64,000 bases of DNA, taken from Bradyrhizobium amphicarpaeae. Its GTDB lineage: Bacteria > Pseudomonadota > Alphaproteobacteria > Rhizobiales > Xanthobacteraceae. Below, in pieces: positions 18,071 to 25,969 of the stretch. Below the pieces are notes generated by a model. It was not told the origin of the DNA, did not search any database, and saw only the letters and a program-made list of their open reading frames with translations. The stretch spans positions 1,456,001-1,520,000 of the forward strand of contig NZ_CP029426.2 in assembly GCF_002266435.3 (NCBI RefSeq), written 5' to 3'. How positions within the stretch are numbered: position 1 is the first letter of the stretch; the number at the start of each line of letters is the position of its first letter. The position numbers were made by a program, and so were the translations under genes.

Positions 18071-18238
18071 CTCTCGTGCCCCGGACGCAGCGCAGCGTCT
18101 CCCCGGCGATGCGAAGCATCGTCCGGTCGACGATGCGCTGCAGAGCCGGGCCCCATGTGGCAGCGCGCGCTGTGGCCTTCTGGGTCCCGGCTCTGCGCAG
18201 CAGCGTAAGAACGCTGCAGCGCGTCCGGGACACGAGAG
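18071..18238. repeat. Long palindromic repeat (CTCTCGTGCCCCGGACGC type)
   Basis: The left arm CTCTCGTGCCCCGGACGC is mirrored by GCGTCCGGGACACGAGAG, 130 bp away. Inner GC-rich segments (GTCCCGGCTCTG and CAGAGCCGGGCC) pair in the same way. No gene fits here. Confidence 0.65.
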
Positions 18239-18265
18239 CGGGCGCGCCGCCCCTACACGCTCCAT

Positions 18266-18325
18266 CATTGCGAGGAGCCCTTGCGACGAAGCAATCGAGA
18301 CTGTCTCCTCGGAGGGATTCTGAAT
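18266..18325. repeat. Short intergenic repeat fragment (CATTGCGAGGAGCCC type)
   Basis: CATTGCGAGGAGCCCTTGCG followed by GCAATCGAGACTGTCTCC resembles an intergenic repeat unit I associate with Bradyrhizobium chromosomes. Only this one copy is present here, so the identification rests on memory. Confidence 0.4.
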
Positions 18326-18438
18326 TACTTCCGCCTTCGCCAAAGGCTTCGGCGGACACGTCGCGGCGCTGGCAATGCCGATGTTGTGGAAAGCTTCGGA
18401 GGACCTCGCTGCCGCCTACGCCGCATACCCCAGACATG

Positions 18439-18469
18439 AGAAAGCGCCCGTGGGGGGCGGGCGCTTTCT
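18439..18469 (-). terminator. Strong hairpin downstream of a small gene
   Basis: AGAAAGCGCCCG and CGGGCGCTTTCT form a perfect 12-bp stem around a G-rich loop. It lies 96 bp beyond the stop of the minus-strand gene at 18565-18768 and is the probable transcript end. The stem itself carries the short T tract. Confidence 0.65.
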
Positions 18470-18564
18470 GTAGTCGACTTGGGGTTGGGGTCGTCTACAT
18501 ATCCACGTGGCGACTTTGGGGGGCTGGTAAAGAGCCGCGTGAATTCAAAAAACTCGTGTCTCCC

Positions 18565-18768
18565 TTAGCGAACGAGCGAGGTGTTCGCGCTGGTGATGGT
18601 GACCGGCTTGCCGGCCTTCATGACGCGGGCAGTCTGCGTCAGGCCTTCATCAGAACTCGTCGTACGCGCGGTGATGCCAAGGCCCGCGACTGCGATGCCG
18701 GCAACAAGGGCGACGGCTACGATCTTCAGGTGGGTCGAGCGGTCTGCGCTGTAAATCGAGTGGTTCAT
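18565..18768 (-). CDS. Small single-span membrane protein
   Basis: The 67-residue protein has a short charged N-terminus (MNHSIYSADRSTHLK), one hydrophobic segment (IVAVALVAGIAVAGLGI) and a polar C-terminus. A good ribosome-binding site (GGAG in CAGGAGCCTTCC) precedes the ATG at 18768. It resembles a small protein common in Bradyrhizobium with no known function. A perfect hairpin follows it, supporting an independent transcription unit. Confidence 0.72.
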   Translation of the reverse strand: MNHSIYSADRSTHLKIVAVALVAGIAVAGLGITARTTSSDEGLTQTARVMKAGKPVTITSANTSLVR

Positions 18769-19062
18769 GGAAGGCTCCTGCCGCCATCTACCCGAAGTAG
18801 TCGCCTGCGTGTTTGGGCAGGTTCATGCTTCCGGTGCCCAACAACCTAGTATTGGGGGGATTCGTTCCCAAGAGGCCATCACAAGAGCGTGAACGGTCGT
18901 GAAAAATCGCGATCAAGAACGAACCTCGATCGTGCATTTTGGCAATTATTTCAAAGCTGTAATGTGCCTATCGGGCACCCTGTCGCCGATTGGTCGACAA
19001 GGTGCCTGGAACTCAAAAACCATTTGCCTGTGGCCGAAAAACACACGGCTTCTTAAGGCAAA
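18769..19062. other. Intergenic region between the small membrane gene and flhA
   Basis: The 294 bp contain no gene I can support. The part near 18770-18850 should hold the promoter of the small gene to the left; the right part is the 3-prime region of flhA. Confidence 0.4.
18974..19006 (-). terminator. Hairpin downstream of flhA
   Basis: On the minus strand GGCACCTTGTCG pairs with CGACAGGGTGCC, twelve base pairs including one wobble, with a 9-nt loop. It lies 57 bp after the flhA stop. It lacks a T tract, so it may be an RNA-stabilising hairpin rather than an intrinsic terminator. Confidence 0.5.
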
Positions 19063-21204
19063 TCAGATGCTTCCGACCGTTTTCAACCTCGCCCTGGGGT
19101 GGATCTCAGCCTGCGACAGCACCGTCGTCTGGGCGCGGAACCGCTCCACCAGGGAGCGCACGAAGGGACGAATTGCCGCAGAGGTGACCAGCACCGGAGC
19201 CTCGCCCTCGCGGGCGGCACGCTCGAACGCCTCGCGCACGCCGGTCATGAACTCCGACAGTTTCGAGGGTTGCATCGCCAGGCTGCGCTCCTCGCCCTGG
19301 CCGATGATGGATTCGGCAAAGGCCTGCTCCCATTTCGCCGACAGCGCGATCAGCGGCAGATAGCCGGCATAGGAGGTGTTCTGCGCGCAGATCTGCCGCG
19401 CCAGGCGGGCGCGGACGTGCTCGACCATGGTGGCGGGATTGCGCGAGAAGGCGAGCGAGTCCGCGATGCCTTCGAGGATGGTCGAGAGATCGCGGATCGA
19501 GATGCGCTCGGCGAGCAAGAGCTGCAGCACGCGCTGGATGCCGGAGACCGTGACCTGGCCGGGGACGATGTCCTTGACCAGCTCGCTCTGCTCCTTCGGT
19601 AGCTCCTTGAGCAGCTTCTGCACCTCGCCATAGGACAGCAGGTCCGACATGTTGGCCTTGAGCAGCTCGGTGAGATGGGTCGAGAGCACGGTGGCGGCGT
19701 CGACGACGGTGTAGCCCTTGAGCGAAGCCTCCTCCTTGAGGCTGGCGTCGACCCAGGTCGCGGGCAGGCCGAAGGTCGGCTCGGTGGTGTGGATGCCGGG
19801 CACCTGCACCTGGCTGCCGCCGGGGTCCATGACCATGAACTGGTTCGGCCAGATCTTGCCGGTGCCGGCGTCGACCTCCTTGATCTTGATGATGTAGGTG
19901 TTGGCCTCGAGCTGGACGTTGTCGAGGATGCGCACCGCCGGCATGACGAAACCCATCTCGATCGCGAGCGAGCGGCGCAGCGCCTTGATCTGCTCGGTCA
20001 GGCGGTCGGTGCCGTCGGGGCCGTTGACCAGCGGCAGCAGCGCGTAGCCGAGCTCGATCTTGAGGTCGTCGATCTTGAGCGCCGCGGAGATCGGCTCCTC
20101 GGCCACGGCGGAGCCCGGCGCACCCGGCGTTCCCGCGGCAGGTGCGAGCTTGGCGGCTTCCTCGGCCCTGGCCGTCACCCGGTTGCGGTTGCGCGCGTTC
20201 CAGGCGAGCGCCGCGGCGCCGGCGCCGAGCGCGAAGAAGGGAAGGGTCGGGATGCCCGGCAGCGCTGCCAGCACCAGCATGACCGCGGCGGACATCGCCA
20301 GTGCCTGCGGATAGCCCGAGAACTGCTTCATCAGCGCCTTGTCGGCGGCGCCGGAAACGCCGGCCTTGGAGACGAGCAGGCCCGCCGCGGTCGAGACGAT
20401 CAGCGCCGGCACCTGGGTGACGAGGCCGTCACCGACCGTCAGCAGCGTGTAGCTGCGCCCCGCGTCGGCGAAGGACAGGCCTTGCTGCGCCACGCCGATG
20501 ATCATGCCGCCGACGACGTTGATGAAGACGATCAAGAGGCCCGCGATGGCGTCGCCGCGAACGAACTTCGAGGCACCGTCCATGGCGCCGAAGAAGCCGC
20601 TCTCGTCCTCCAGCTCCTTGCGGCGATGCTTGGCGACCGCCTCGTCGATCAGGCCGGCGGAGAGGTCGGCGTCGATCGCCATCTGCTTGCCAGGCATGGC
20701 ATCGAGGTGGAAGCGCGCGGCGACTTCGGCGATACGGCCCGAACCCTTGGTGATGACGACGAAATTGACGATGATCAGGATGGCGAAGACGATGATGCCG
20801 ATGACGAAATTGCCGCCCATCACGAAGCTGCCGAAGGCCTCGATGACGTGACCGGCGGCCGCCGTGCCCTCATGCCCGTGCGACAGGATCAGCCGGGTCG
20901 AGGCCATGTTGAGCGACAGGCGCAGCATGGTCGAGATCAAGAGGACGGTCGGGAAGGCGGAGAATTCCAGCGGCGCCTGGATGAACAGCGAGGTCATCAG
21001 GATCAGGATCGAGAGCGTGATCGAAATCGCCAGGAACAGGTCCAGCACGATCGCGGGCAGCGGCAGGATCAACACCACCAGGATGGTGAGGACGCCGAGC
21101 GCCAGCGCGATGTCGCCGCGCTTGAGGATGGCCACGACCTCGGCAAGGGTGGGGAAGCCGGCGTTCGTGCTGCCTACGCCCTGTCCCGCGGTGACGTCGA
21201 CCAT
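19063..21204 (-). CDS. flhA: FlhA flagellar export gate protein
   Basis: The 713-residue protein has an N-terminal membrane half (IALALGVLTILVVLILPLPA, STMLRLSLNMASTRLIL, FVMGGNFVIGIIVFAILI). The conserved cytoplasmic FHIPEP-type loop follows (GSGRIAEVAARFHLDAMPGK). The long C-terminal cytoplasmic domain docks export chaperones. Length and motifs agree with FlhA. The start at 21204 (MVDVTAGQG) removes an Arg-rich extension that does not fit the family. It stands alone on the minus strand, away from fliI/fliJ. Confidence 0.95.
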   Translation of the reverse strand: MVDVTAGQGVGSTNAGFPTLAEVVAILKRGDIALALGVLTILVVLILPLPAIVLDLFLAISITLSILILMTSLFIQAPLEFSAFPTVLLISTMLRLSLNMASTRLILSHGHEGTAAAGHVIEAFGSFVMGGNFVIGIIVFAILIIVNFVVITKGSGRIAEVAARFHLDAMPGKQMAIDADLSAGLIDEAVAKHRRKELEDESGFFGAMDGASKFVRGDAIAGLLIVFINVVGGMIIGVAQQGLSFADAGRSYTLLTVGDGLVTQVPALIVSTAAGLLVSKAGVSGAADKALMKQFSGYPQALAMSAAVMLVLAALPGIPTLPFFALGAGAAALAWNARNRNRVTARAEEAAKLAPAAGTPGAPGSAVAEEPISAALKIDDLKIELGYALLPLVNGPDGTDRLTEQIKALRRSLAIEMGFVMPAVRILDNVQLEANTYIIKIKEVDAGTGKIWPNQFMVMDPGGSQVQVPGIHTTEPTFGLPATWVDASLKEEASLKGYTVVDAATVLSTHLTELLKANMSDLLSYGEVQKLLKELPKEQSELVKDIVPGQVTVSGIQRVLQLLLAERISIRDLSTILEGIADSLAFSRNPATMVEHVRARLARQICAQNTSYAGYLPLIALSAKWEQAFAESIIGQGEERSLAMQPSKLSEFMTGVREAFERAAREGEAPVLVTSAAIRPFVRSLVERFRAQTTVLSQAEIHPRARLKTVGSI

Positions 21205-21347
21205 GGTAGCTGCTCCCCCGCGCGACTGCCGTCCGCGCGCCCCAATTGTCTGCGCGGCGGCCGAAGGGCCGCCGTTTCGAAAGTGAGGCACCGCACTGGC
21301 GTCCACAGGGATCCCCCCGTTTTACGCGGCTGACGACACTCGACTTC

Positions 21348-21368
21348 ACCCGGCAATTCTTGCCGGGT
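21348..21368. terminator. Perfect hairpin upstream of flhA
   Basis: ACCCGGCAA and TTGCCGGGT form a 9-bp stem with the loop TTC. It lies beyond the end of the copper operon and upstream of flhA on the same strand, so it may separate the two units. There is no T tract. Confidence 0.45.
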
Positions 21369-21436
21369 GTATGGTTAGCAAAGGGTTAACGCGGGGAGCG
21401 GCAGGCGGTCAGGCCGGGGTGTTTCGGGCCCCGGGT

Positions 21437-21476
21437 CGTCATTCCGGGGCGCCCGGAGGGCGAGCTCGGAATGACG
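21437..21476. repeat. Inverted repeat after the copper operon
   Basis: CGTCATTCCG is mirrored by CGGAATGACG with 20 bp between. It lies directly after the CusF-like gene. Repeats of the form CGTCATTCCGGGGC are common in this lineage, from memory. Confidence 0.55.
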
Positions 21477-21483
21477 GAAGGGG

Positions 21484-21786
21484 CTATTTCGCCTTGTCGA
21501 TTCTGGTCACCGTATAACCCGAAGCCGCCTCCTCGGCCTCGAAGGTCACCTTGTCGCCGACCTTCACCTGCTTGAGCATCGCAGGGTCCTTGACGCGGTA
21601 GACCATGGTCATGGGGTCCTCCATGCCGAGGCTTTTGGCCGGCCCGTGCTTGAGCGTGATCTTGCCGGCGCTCTCGTCGATCTTTTTGACCTCCCCGCTG
21701 ATCGAGGCCGCGCCGGCCGCGAGCGCGGCAGTGGCAAGACCGACAGTCAGCGTCAATGCTGCGGCAGTGCGAATGATGCGGTTCAT
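21484..21786 (-). CDS. CusF-like periplasmic copper-binding protein
   Basis: The 100-residue protein has a signal peptide (MNRIIRTAAALTLTVGLATAALA) and a small beta-barrel with GKITLKHGPAKSLGMEDPMTMVY. The His, Met and Met residues of this block are the metal ligands known from CusF. It would carry Cu(I) in the periplasm. It is the last gene of the copper operon and starts 10 bp after the cupredoxin gene. Confidence 0.88.
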   Translation of the reverse strand: MNRIIRTAAALTLTVGLATAALAAGAASISGEVKKIDESAGKITLKHGPAKSLGMEDPMTMVYRVKDPAMLKQVKVGDKVTFEAEEAASGYTVTRIDKAK

Positions 21787-21796
21787 GGGAATCTCC

Positions 21797-22255
21797 TTAT
21801 CGTGACTTCACGGTGACGTGGCCGACCATGCCGTAGTCGCGGTGGTCGGGAATGAGGCAGGAAAATTCGAACGTGCCGGGCTTGCTGAACTTCCAGAGAA
21901 TCTCGGCCGTCTTGTTCGGGGCGAGCCTGACACCATTGGGATCGTCATGCTCCATGTGAGGATGCTTCTTCATCTCCACCGCATGCGCGAGATTCTCCTT
22001 CGGCGTGGCGAGCAGGAATTCATGGTCTTCCTTGCCGACATTGCGGAGCACGAAGCGGATCTGTTCGCCGCGCCTGACCTCGATCCTGGCCGGTGCGTAG
22101 TCCATCTCGTTCAGCAGGATCTCGATGGTGCGCGCGGGCTTGTTGGGGTCGCCGGGCTCGCCGGCCGAAAAGGTCGCGTGCCCGTGCTTGTCGTGCGCGA
22201 GGACGGGCACGATCGATAGCGCAGCCAGCGCGAGGCCGAGCCTGATGGTCTTCAT
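21797..22255 (-). CDS. Cupredoxin-like periplasmic copper protein
   Basis: The 152-residue protein has a signal peptide (MKTIRLGLALAALSIVPVLA) and a cupredoxin fold with KEDHEFLLATP and FEFSCLIPDHRDYGMVGH. It contains the His, Cys, His and Met ligands of a type 1 copper site, preceded by a His/Met-rich loop (MKKHPHMEHDD). The ATG at 22255 has GGAG six bases upstream; two other in-frame ATGs lie further upstream. Confidence 0.85.
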   Translation of the reverse strand: MKTIRLGLALAALSIVPVLAHDKHGHATFSAGEPGDPNKPARTIEILLNEMDYAPARIEVRRGEQIRFVLRNVGKEDHEFLLATPKENLAHAVEMKKHPHMEHDDPNGVRLAPNKTAEILWKFSKPGTFEFSCLIPDHRDYGMVGHVTVKSR

Positions 22256-22287
22256 CGTCATCTCCGGTTGGTGTTTCATCGAAACGC

Positions 22288-23622
22288 TCACATCTTCATC
22301 TTGTGCGTCGGCTTGCCCGGCTGCTGCCGCGCTGGCTCCGCGGCCGGAGGCGTGACCTCGTAGGCGACGGTACCCTTCGGGAATTGATAGGGGCCGGGAT
22401 CGCGATAATCGTCGCGCGCGAGGTCCTCGCGGATCTTCATCACCGTGAACATGCCGCCCATCTCGATCGGGCCGAACTGGCCGGTGCCGGTCATCATCGG
22501 CAGCGTGTTGTCGGGCGCGGGCATCTCCATGTTGCCCATCGCCATGCCGGTCGAGCCCATCGCCATGCCGTCAGGCGCGAGCTTACCAACGGCCTTGGCG
22601 AGATCCTTGCGCGACACGCCGATCAGATTGCGCACCGCGTGCCCCATCGCATTCATGGTGTGATGCGATTTGTGGCAGTGGAACGCCCAGTCGCCGGGAT
22701 TGTCGGCGAGCACGTCGAAGACGCGCACCGCGCCCACAGGGACGTCGGTCGTCGTCTCCGGATATTGCGCGCTCTCCGGAATCCAGCCGCCGTCGGTGCA
22801 GGTCACCGCAAAGCTGTGGCCGTGCAGATGGATCGGATGATTGGTCATGCTGAGATTGCCGATGCGCACGCGCACTCTGTCGCCGAGCCTGACCGGCAGC
22901 GGATCGATGCCGGGAAACACCCGCGCATTCCAGGTCCACATGTTGAAGTCGGTCATCTCGTTGACCTGCGGCAGATAGGTGCCGGGATCGACGCGATAGG
23001 TGCTCATCACGAAGACGAAGTCGCGGTCGACGGGCCGGAAGCCGGGATCGCGCGGATGCACGACGACCATTCCCATCATGCCCATCGCCATCTGCACCAT
23101 CTCGTCGGAATGCGGGTGGTACATGAAGGTGCCGCTCTTCCGCATCTCGAACTCGTAGACGAAAGTCTTGCCCGGCTGGATGTGCGGCTGGGTCAACCCG
23201 CCGACACCGTCCATGCCGCTCGGAATGATCATGCCGTGCCAGTGCACGGTGGTGTATTCGGGCAGGCGGTTGGTGACGAAGATGCGGACCTTGTCGCCCT
23301 CGACCGCCTCGATCGTCGGGCCCGGCGACTGGCCGTTGTAGCCCCACAGATTCACCTTCATGCCCTCGGCGAATTCGCGCACCACGGGCTCGGCGACGAG
23401 ATGGAATTCCTTCCAGTCGCCGTTCATGCGGAACGGCAGCGACCAGCCGTTCAGGGTGACCACCGGGCGATAGTCGGGGCCGCTGTTCGGATGCAGCGGC
23501 GGTTGCATCACCACCTTGTCCATGTGCGCGGCTTCCGGGATCGATGCCGCCTGCACGCGGCCCTGGACCGCGGATGCGCCGACGAGCGCGGCGGTGCCTA
23601 AAAATCCTCTGCGGGAAAACAT
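22288..23622 (-). CDS. Tat-exported multicopper oxidase
   Basis: The 444-residue protein starts with a twin-arginine signal (SRRGFLG). Copper ligand motifs occur in order: HWHGMIIPSG, YHPHSDEM, NHPIHLHGHSF and WAFHCHKSHHTMNAMGH. A Met-rich stretch near the end (GMAMGSTGMAMGNMEM) recalls CueO and CopA. It would oxidise Cu(I) and protect the periplasm. GGAG lies six bases before the ATG at 23622; an in-frame ATG at 23634 overlaps the previous stop and is a second possibility. Confidence 0.92.
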   Translation of the reverse strand: MFSRRGFLGTAALVGASAVQGRVQAASIPEAAHMDKVVMQPPLHPNSGPDYRPVVTLNGWSLPFRMNGDWKEFHLVAEPVVREFAEGMKVNLWGYNGQSPGPTIEAVEGDKVRIFVTNRLPEYTTVHWHGMIIPSGMDGVGGLTQPHIQPGKTFVYEFEMRKSGTFMYHPHSDEMVQMAMGMMGMVVVHPRDPGFRPVDRDFVFVMSTYRVDPGTYLPQVNEMTDFNMWTWNARVFPGIDPLPVRLGDRVRVRIGNLSMTNHPIHLHGHSFAVTCTDGGWIPESAQYPETTTDVPVGAVRVFDVLADNPGDWAFHCHKSHHTMNAMGHAVRNLIGVSRKDLAKAVGKLAPDGMAMGSTGMAMGNMEMPAPDNTLPMMTGTGQFGPIEMGGMFTVMKIREDLARDDYRDPGPYQFPKGTVAYEVTPPAAEPARQQPGKPTHKMKM

Positions 23623-23635
23623 TGCGGTCTCCATG

Positions 23636-25060
23636 TCAGTGGCCGGCATCGGCAGGCGCTGCCGCGGCGATGGTGGTTGAATTGTCGCCGCCCGCAGCAG
23701 GCGCGGCGCCGCCATTGACGGCGGTCTGCAGGTCGGACTGGGCGAGGAAGAATCGTTGCCGCGCATCGATCGCGCCGCGTAGCGAGGCCAGACGCTGCCG
23801 CGCTTCGGTCAGCAGCGCAAAGATATCGACCTGCATGCTGGAGAAGCGGAGCTGCATCTCCTCGGTGATGATCTTGCGCAGGGGGATGATCTCGCGCTGA
23901 TAGTGGCTGGCGATGTCGTAAGCCGAGCGATAGACCCGATAAGCATCGCGCGCCTCCGAGCGAACGTTCACGGCGCGCTCGGTCAGGCGGTTGAAGGCGA
24001 GGTTGTAGGTCTCGGCGGCCTGCCGCACCCGCACCTCGCCGCCGTCGAAGATCGGGATCTGGAACTGCACGTCGAAGCCGCGCTCGCGAAACGGCGCGCC
24101 TTCCGGATCCTGCGTACGCCGTGAAATGCCGGCGAGATCGAGCAGAGTGACGAAACGCGTCGCCTCGGTGAGGTTGAGCGATTTTGCCAGCGTCGTCAGC
24201 TCCAGTCGGGCGATCTGCAGATCGATGCGATGGGCCACTGCATCGGCCTCGATCGAGGGCAGGGCCTGCGGCCGGCGCGGCAGCGGCGGCAATTGATTGG
24301 GCAGACGGAAGTCGAGACCGCCGTCCCACAATCCCATCAGGCGTGCGAGCCGTTCGCGCGCACTCGCCGCCGTCTGCCTTGCGGTGGCGAGGTCGGCGGT
24401 GGTCTCGGCGTAGAAGACCTGTTCACGGGCCTGGTCGAGCTTGTTGAGCGAGCCGGTCTCGCCGAGCTTGACCGCAAGCTGCGCGGTCGATTCGGCCGTC
24501 GCCTTCGCATCCGTCAGCAGCGCCGCCATCTCGTTGCCGGCCAACGCGCGCCAGTAGGCGCGGCGGACGTCGGCGGCGAGCCGCAGCGTCGCCAGCGCCG
24601 CGCGCAACTGGGCCTGGCGAAAACGCTCGCGGGCGATGTCGGAGCGGAACGGCAGGGTGGCGAGCGCAAGGATATCGCCGACCACCTGGCGCTCGATCTC
24701 GCTGGCGCCGTTGCCCGAGATCCGCGAGATCGAGAACACGGGATTGGGCGGCAGGCTCTGCTCGACCAGATCCGTCTCGGCCAGCGCCAGCTCGTTATAG
24801 GCGGCCTGCAATCCCTTGTGGTTGAGCAGTGCGATCTGAACGGCGGCCTCCACGCTCAGCGTGCGCGAGAGCAGTTGGCGGACACGTTCATCGACTGCGC
24901 CCGCCCCATCGGCCGTTCGCACGAATGCCACGTCCTTGTTGATGCTCTGGCTCGTCAGCTCAGAGACCGCGTTCATGCCGCTGTCGGGCGAGAACGCGGC
25001 GCAGCCGGACACGCTGAGCGCGGTGAGGATCAGGAGACCTCGCGCAAAATGGTGGGTCAT
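23636..25060 (-). CDS. TolC/CusC-family outer-membrane channel lipoprotein
   Basis: The 474-residue protein has a lipoprotein signal with LSVSGC and two outer-membrane efflux repeats (VQIALLNHKGLQAAYNEL, AAETYNLAFNRLTERAVNVR). This fits the CusC group of TolC-like channels. No matching inner-membrane pump or adaptor gene is in the window, so it may export through a pump encoded elsewhere. It overlaps the region of the oxidase start and is clearly in one operon with it. Confidence 0.88.
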   Translation of the reverse strand: MTHHFARGLLILTALSVSGCAAFSPDSGMNAVSELTSQSINKDVAFVRTADGAGAVDERVRQLLSRTLSVEAAVQIALLNHKGLQAAYNELALAETDLVEQSLPPNPVFSISRISGNGASEIERQVVGDILALATLPFRSDIARERFRQAQLRAALATLRLAADVRRAYWRALAGNEMAALLTDAKATAESTAQLAVKLGETGSLNKLDQAREQVFYAETTADLATARQTAASARERLARLMGLWDGGLDFRLPNQLPPLPRRPQALPSIEADAVAHRIDLQIARLELTTLAKSLNLTEATRFVTLLDLAGISRRTQDPEGAPFRERGFDVQFQIPIFDGGEVRVRQAAETYNLAFNRLTERAVNVRSEARDAYRVYRSAYDIASHYQREIIPLRKIITEEMQLRFSSMQVDIFALLTEARQRLASLRGAIDARQRFFLAQSDLQTAVNGGAAPAAGGDNSTTIAAAAPADAGH

Positions 25061-25069
25061 GGCGCGCTC

Positions 25070-25351
25070 CTAACGGTCTTGCTTCGGCTGCGGCGTGACG
25101 GCGTCGTTGCGATCGCGCCATGGCGCCGGCGCCGCAGGCCGCAGGCTGGTGTAGGGCGCGATGGTCGACCGATAGCCGACAGGCGCGATCTTCGCCGAGG
25201 GATCAGCGGGATCGGCGCCGGCGACTTGCGTCGTCGCCGGCATGCAGCCGGACAGCGCCAGCGCAGCGCCGGTCAGCAGCATATGAAATCGAAAGTGTCG
25301 TCCTCGCGCCGCGGATGCGGCGGCGGATTTCGCCGCGGAAAGCGTCAGCAT
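25070..25351 (-). CDS. Small lipoprotein of the copper operon
   Basis: The 93-residue protein has a lipobox (ALALSGC) at about residue 33 and a Pro/Arg-rich mature part. The ATG at 25351 has a good ribosome-binding site (AGGGA); an ATG at 25282 would give a normal-length signal peptide but lacks one. It starts the sequence leading into the outer-membrane channel gene, 9 bp away. Function unknown. Confidence 0.65.
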   Translation of the reverse strand: MLTLSAAKSAAASAARGRHFRFHMLLTGAALALSGCMPATTQVAGADPADPSAKIAPVGYRSTIAPYTSLRPAAPAPWRDRNDAVTPQPKQDR

Positions 25352-25425
25352 GATTCATCCCTGATCTGAGAGACCACAGGTTCGCGCGCGCAAAAGCGCG
25401 CTCGGCCCGAAATCGTCGCTTCAGA

Positions 25426-25845
25426 TCAGGTGATGGGAGGGCGGTAGTGCAGGGGCGGCGCCGCGCTGTGCAGGCTGGCCACGATCTCTGGCGCGCAGGT
25501 GGAGACGGGCGCGGCCGGCTTGGCGACGGTGGGAAGATCGGCCGGCAGCGCGCTCACGCACATCATCGCGCAGCACGGGCCGGCTGTGCCCTTGCCGCCA
25601 TGATGATGGGAATCGGGCGCGTCCTGCGCGGCGGCCTGGTGATGCGCGTGTGCCCCGGCATGATCGTGCGAGGTGCCGTCATGCATGTGTCCGGCGAGCA
25701 TCTGCTGCTGCGTTGGCACGAGATCGGCCAGCACGGTCTCATCAAGACACGGCGCCGGACCACTGCCCCATGCGAGGCTTGCCGCCGGCGCGAGCACGCA
25801 AAACAGATAGGCAAGGGCAATGATTCGCCCCACCTTGATCCGCAT
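25426..25845 (-). CDS. Secreted His/Cys-rich metal-binding protein
   Basis: The 139-residue protein has a hydrophobic export segment (IIALAYLFCVLAPAASLAW). A His-rich block follows (GHMHDGTSHDHAGAHAHH and SHHHGG), then CCAMMC and a C-terminal Cys. It is the first gene of the copper operon on the minus strand, so it is probably a metal-sequestering protein. In-frame ATGs at 25869 and 25905 are alternative starts, none with a strong ribosome-binding site. Confidence 0.7.
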   Translation of the reverse strand: MRIKVGRIIALAYLFCVLAPAASLAWGSGPAPCLDETVLADLVPTQQQMLAGHMHDGTSHDHAGAHAHHQAAAQDAPDSHHHGGKGTAGPCCAMMCVSALPADLPTVAKPAAPVSTCAPEIVASLHSAAPPLHYRPPIT

Positions 25846-25969
25846 CGCTCGTGTCAGTTGCAGCAACATTCCGCCAGCATGTATCCGCGCGGCAAAGCTG
25901 CACACGCGGATTGCAAACTAATGGCAAATCGCGCATTCGCCAAGCAGCTTTTACCGCAGTGCACCGCGC

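Noticed and set aside
17236..18323. Several open frames in the repeat island.
   Set aside because: They overlap on both strands, lack ribosome-binding sites and cross palindromic repeats.
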